Positions 5,197-5,727 of a stretch of DNA of 5,727 nt are shown here, in pieces. The notes under the pieces were generated by a model. The model had not been told where the DNA came from. It ran no database searches and saw only the letters and a program-made list of their open reading frames with translations. The position numbers and the translations under genes are program-made. The DNA comes from Opitutia bacterium (lineage in GTDB: Bacteria; Verrucomicrobiota; Verrucomicrobiia; Opitutales; Coraliomargaritaceae): NCBI GenBank assembly GCA_003503355.1, contig DOCS01000215.1, positions 1 through 5,727 on the forward strand, in the 5' to 3' direction. The stretch's first letter is position 1. Every line of letters starts with the position of its first letter.

Positions 5197-5211
5197 CCGG
5201 AGTCTTTCCGG
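5197..5211 (+). other. Small leader hairpin before the Arg/Gly-rich gene
   Basis: CCGGA, loop GTCTT, TCCGG can form a five-pair stem near the 5' end of the predicted leader. It might stabilise the mRNA. It is short, and no regulatory function can be assigned. Confidence 0.3.
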
Positions 5212-5230
5212 TTCGTTTCCCACTACCGCA

Positions 5231-5727
5231 ATGGCTGAAAAACCTGCAGATAAATCGCAAGAGTCCTCTAAACAGGCACTCGATCTTAATACACTTTCCG
5301 GTCTCGATTTTGGACCCTCATGGGCCGATGAGAAAGCCAAGCGTCCGTCATTGAAACAGTTTGAGTCTCGTGGAGATTCACGCGGTAAGGGCAGGCGTCC
5401 CAGTGGCGGTGGCTCACGTGATCGGCGCAGTCAGGGTGGCGGCAGTCGTCCCGCTGCCGGTGGTGGTCGTCCGGCTGGTGGACGTCCCGGTGGTGGCGGA
5501 GAAGGTCGCCGTGGTGATGGGCGCTCAGACGATCGCCGAGATGATCGCCGCGCAGGAGGTCGTCCGGATCCGCGCGCGATATTTGAGCCGACTGTCAAGG
5601 TAGATATTTATCCGCAAGACGAAGCCTTCGAGGCATTGGTCAAGCGTCTGCGTTCCACAGTTCGCACCTATCAACTGTTCGAGATCGCGCATCTGCTTCT
5701 GGAAAAGCCGGAGCGTTACGTCGTAGT
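5231..5727 (+). CDS. Uncharacterised protein with Arg/Gly-rich disordered N-terminal region (partial, 3' end missing)
   Basis: The frame opens at ATG 5231 and runs off the window after 165 codons without a stop. Residues 1-45 are polar, with a segment LDLNTLSGLDFGPSWADE (17-34) that looks conserved. Residues about 47-115 are strongly enriched in Arg and Gly with Pro, Ser and Asp (for example GGGRPAGGRPGGGG and DDRRDDRRAGG), a basic disordered region of the kind often seen in RNA-binding proteins. From 117 an apparently folded domain begins: FEPTVKVDIYPQDEAFEALV, then KRLRSTVRTYQLFEIAHLLL, then EKPERYVV at the edge. I recall similar proteins in Verrucomicrobia annotated only as hypothetical. 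RNA binding or a ribosome-linked role is inference. No signal peptide or Shine-Dalgarno sequence is seen; a perfect TATAAT lies upstream at 5178. The start is supported by ATG position and the conserved-looking N-terminus. The gene is divergent from the tRNA-Leu. Confidence 0.85.
   Translation, partial: MAEKPADKSQESSKQALDLNTLSGLDFGPSWADEKAKRPSLKQFESRGDSRGKGRRPSGGGSRDRRSQGGGSRPAAGGGRPAGGRPGGGGEGRRGDGRSDDRRDDRRAGGRPDPRAIFEPTVKVDIYPQDEAFEALVKRLRSTVRTYQLFEIAHLLLEKPERYVV

Noticed and set aside
4998..5354. A 118-codon plus-strand frame over the tRNA 5' region and the start of the Arg/Gly-rich gene
   Set aside because: It overlaps the tRNA, the predicted promoter and a better supported gene in another frame, and its composition is not protein-like.
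5392..5570. Gly/Arg-coding repeats considered as a CRISPR array or minisatellite
   Set aside because: Units are irregular in length and sequence and keep one reading frame, as expected for low-complexity coding sequence.
5361..5603. An 80-codon plus-strand Val/Ala-rich frame resembling a membrane segment
   Set aside because: It is the out-of-frame reading of the Gly/Arg repeats (GGT-CGT as GTC/GTG) in the partial gene starting at 5231.

Overview
The window looks like chromosomal DNA from a Verrucomicrobiota bacterium, most likely near Opitutales/Puniceicoccales. The basis is the small protein at the left, which resembles the Minf_1886 family (TIGR04138-type, known to me mainly from Verrucomicrobia and Planctomycetes). 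Moderate GC content, weak or absent Shine-Dalgarno sequences, and an N-terminally Arg/Gly-rich protein of a type I associate with this phylum also fit. The assignment is from memory of families, not from a search.

Layout: (1) 1-89, the tail of an upstream plus-strand gene, whose TGA overlaps a GTG that is probably the true start of the Minf_1886-like gene (86-511). (2) 508-1140, minus strand, a 210-residue coiled-coil protein with eight consecutive prolines near its start; it meets the first gene tail to tail, both stop codons sharing one CTAG. (3) 1298-1667, a decayed and internally deleted IS3-family element with recognisable terminal inverted repeats, a frameshifted orfA, an A7 slippery site and a stub of orfB. 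(4) 1720-4371, a large two-domain M16 zinc peptidase with an intact HxxEH site in the first half and a degenerate one in the second. (5) 4372-about 4864, a second insertion-sequence relic (ISL3 type) that starts right after the peptidase stop codon. (6) 4939-5023, minus strand, a tRNA-Leu with the unusual anticodon AAG, followed by a strong terminator at 4905-4933. (7) 5231 to the right edge, plus strand, the first 165 codons of an Arg/Gly-rich protein, preceded by a perfect TATAAT.

The genes do not form an obvious pathway. The M16 gene is an isolated cistron between two unrelated, dead insertion sequences, and the other genes look like independent housekeeping or lineage-specific genes. I see no CRISPR array, phage module, toxin-antitoxin pair, defence system or biosynthetic cluster. 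The points most worth checking are the A34 tRNA-Leu, the reconstructable IS3 fossil, and the two uncharacterised lineage-type proteins.
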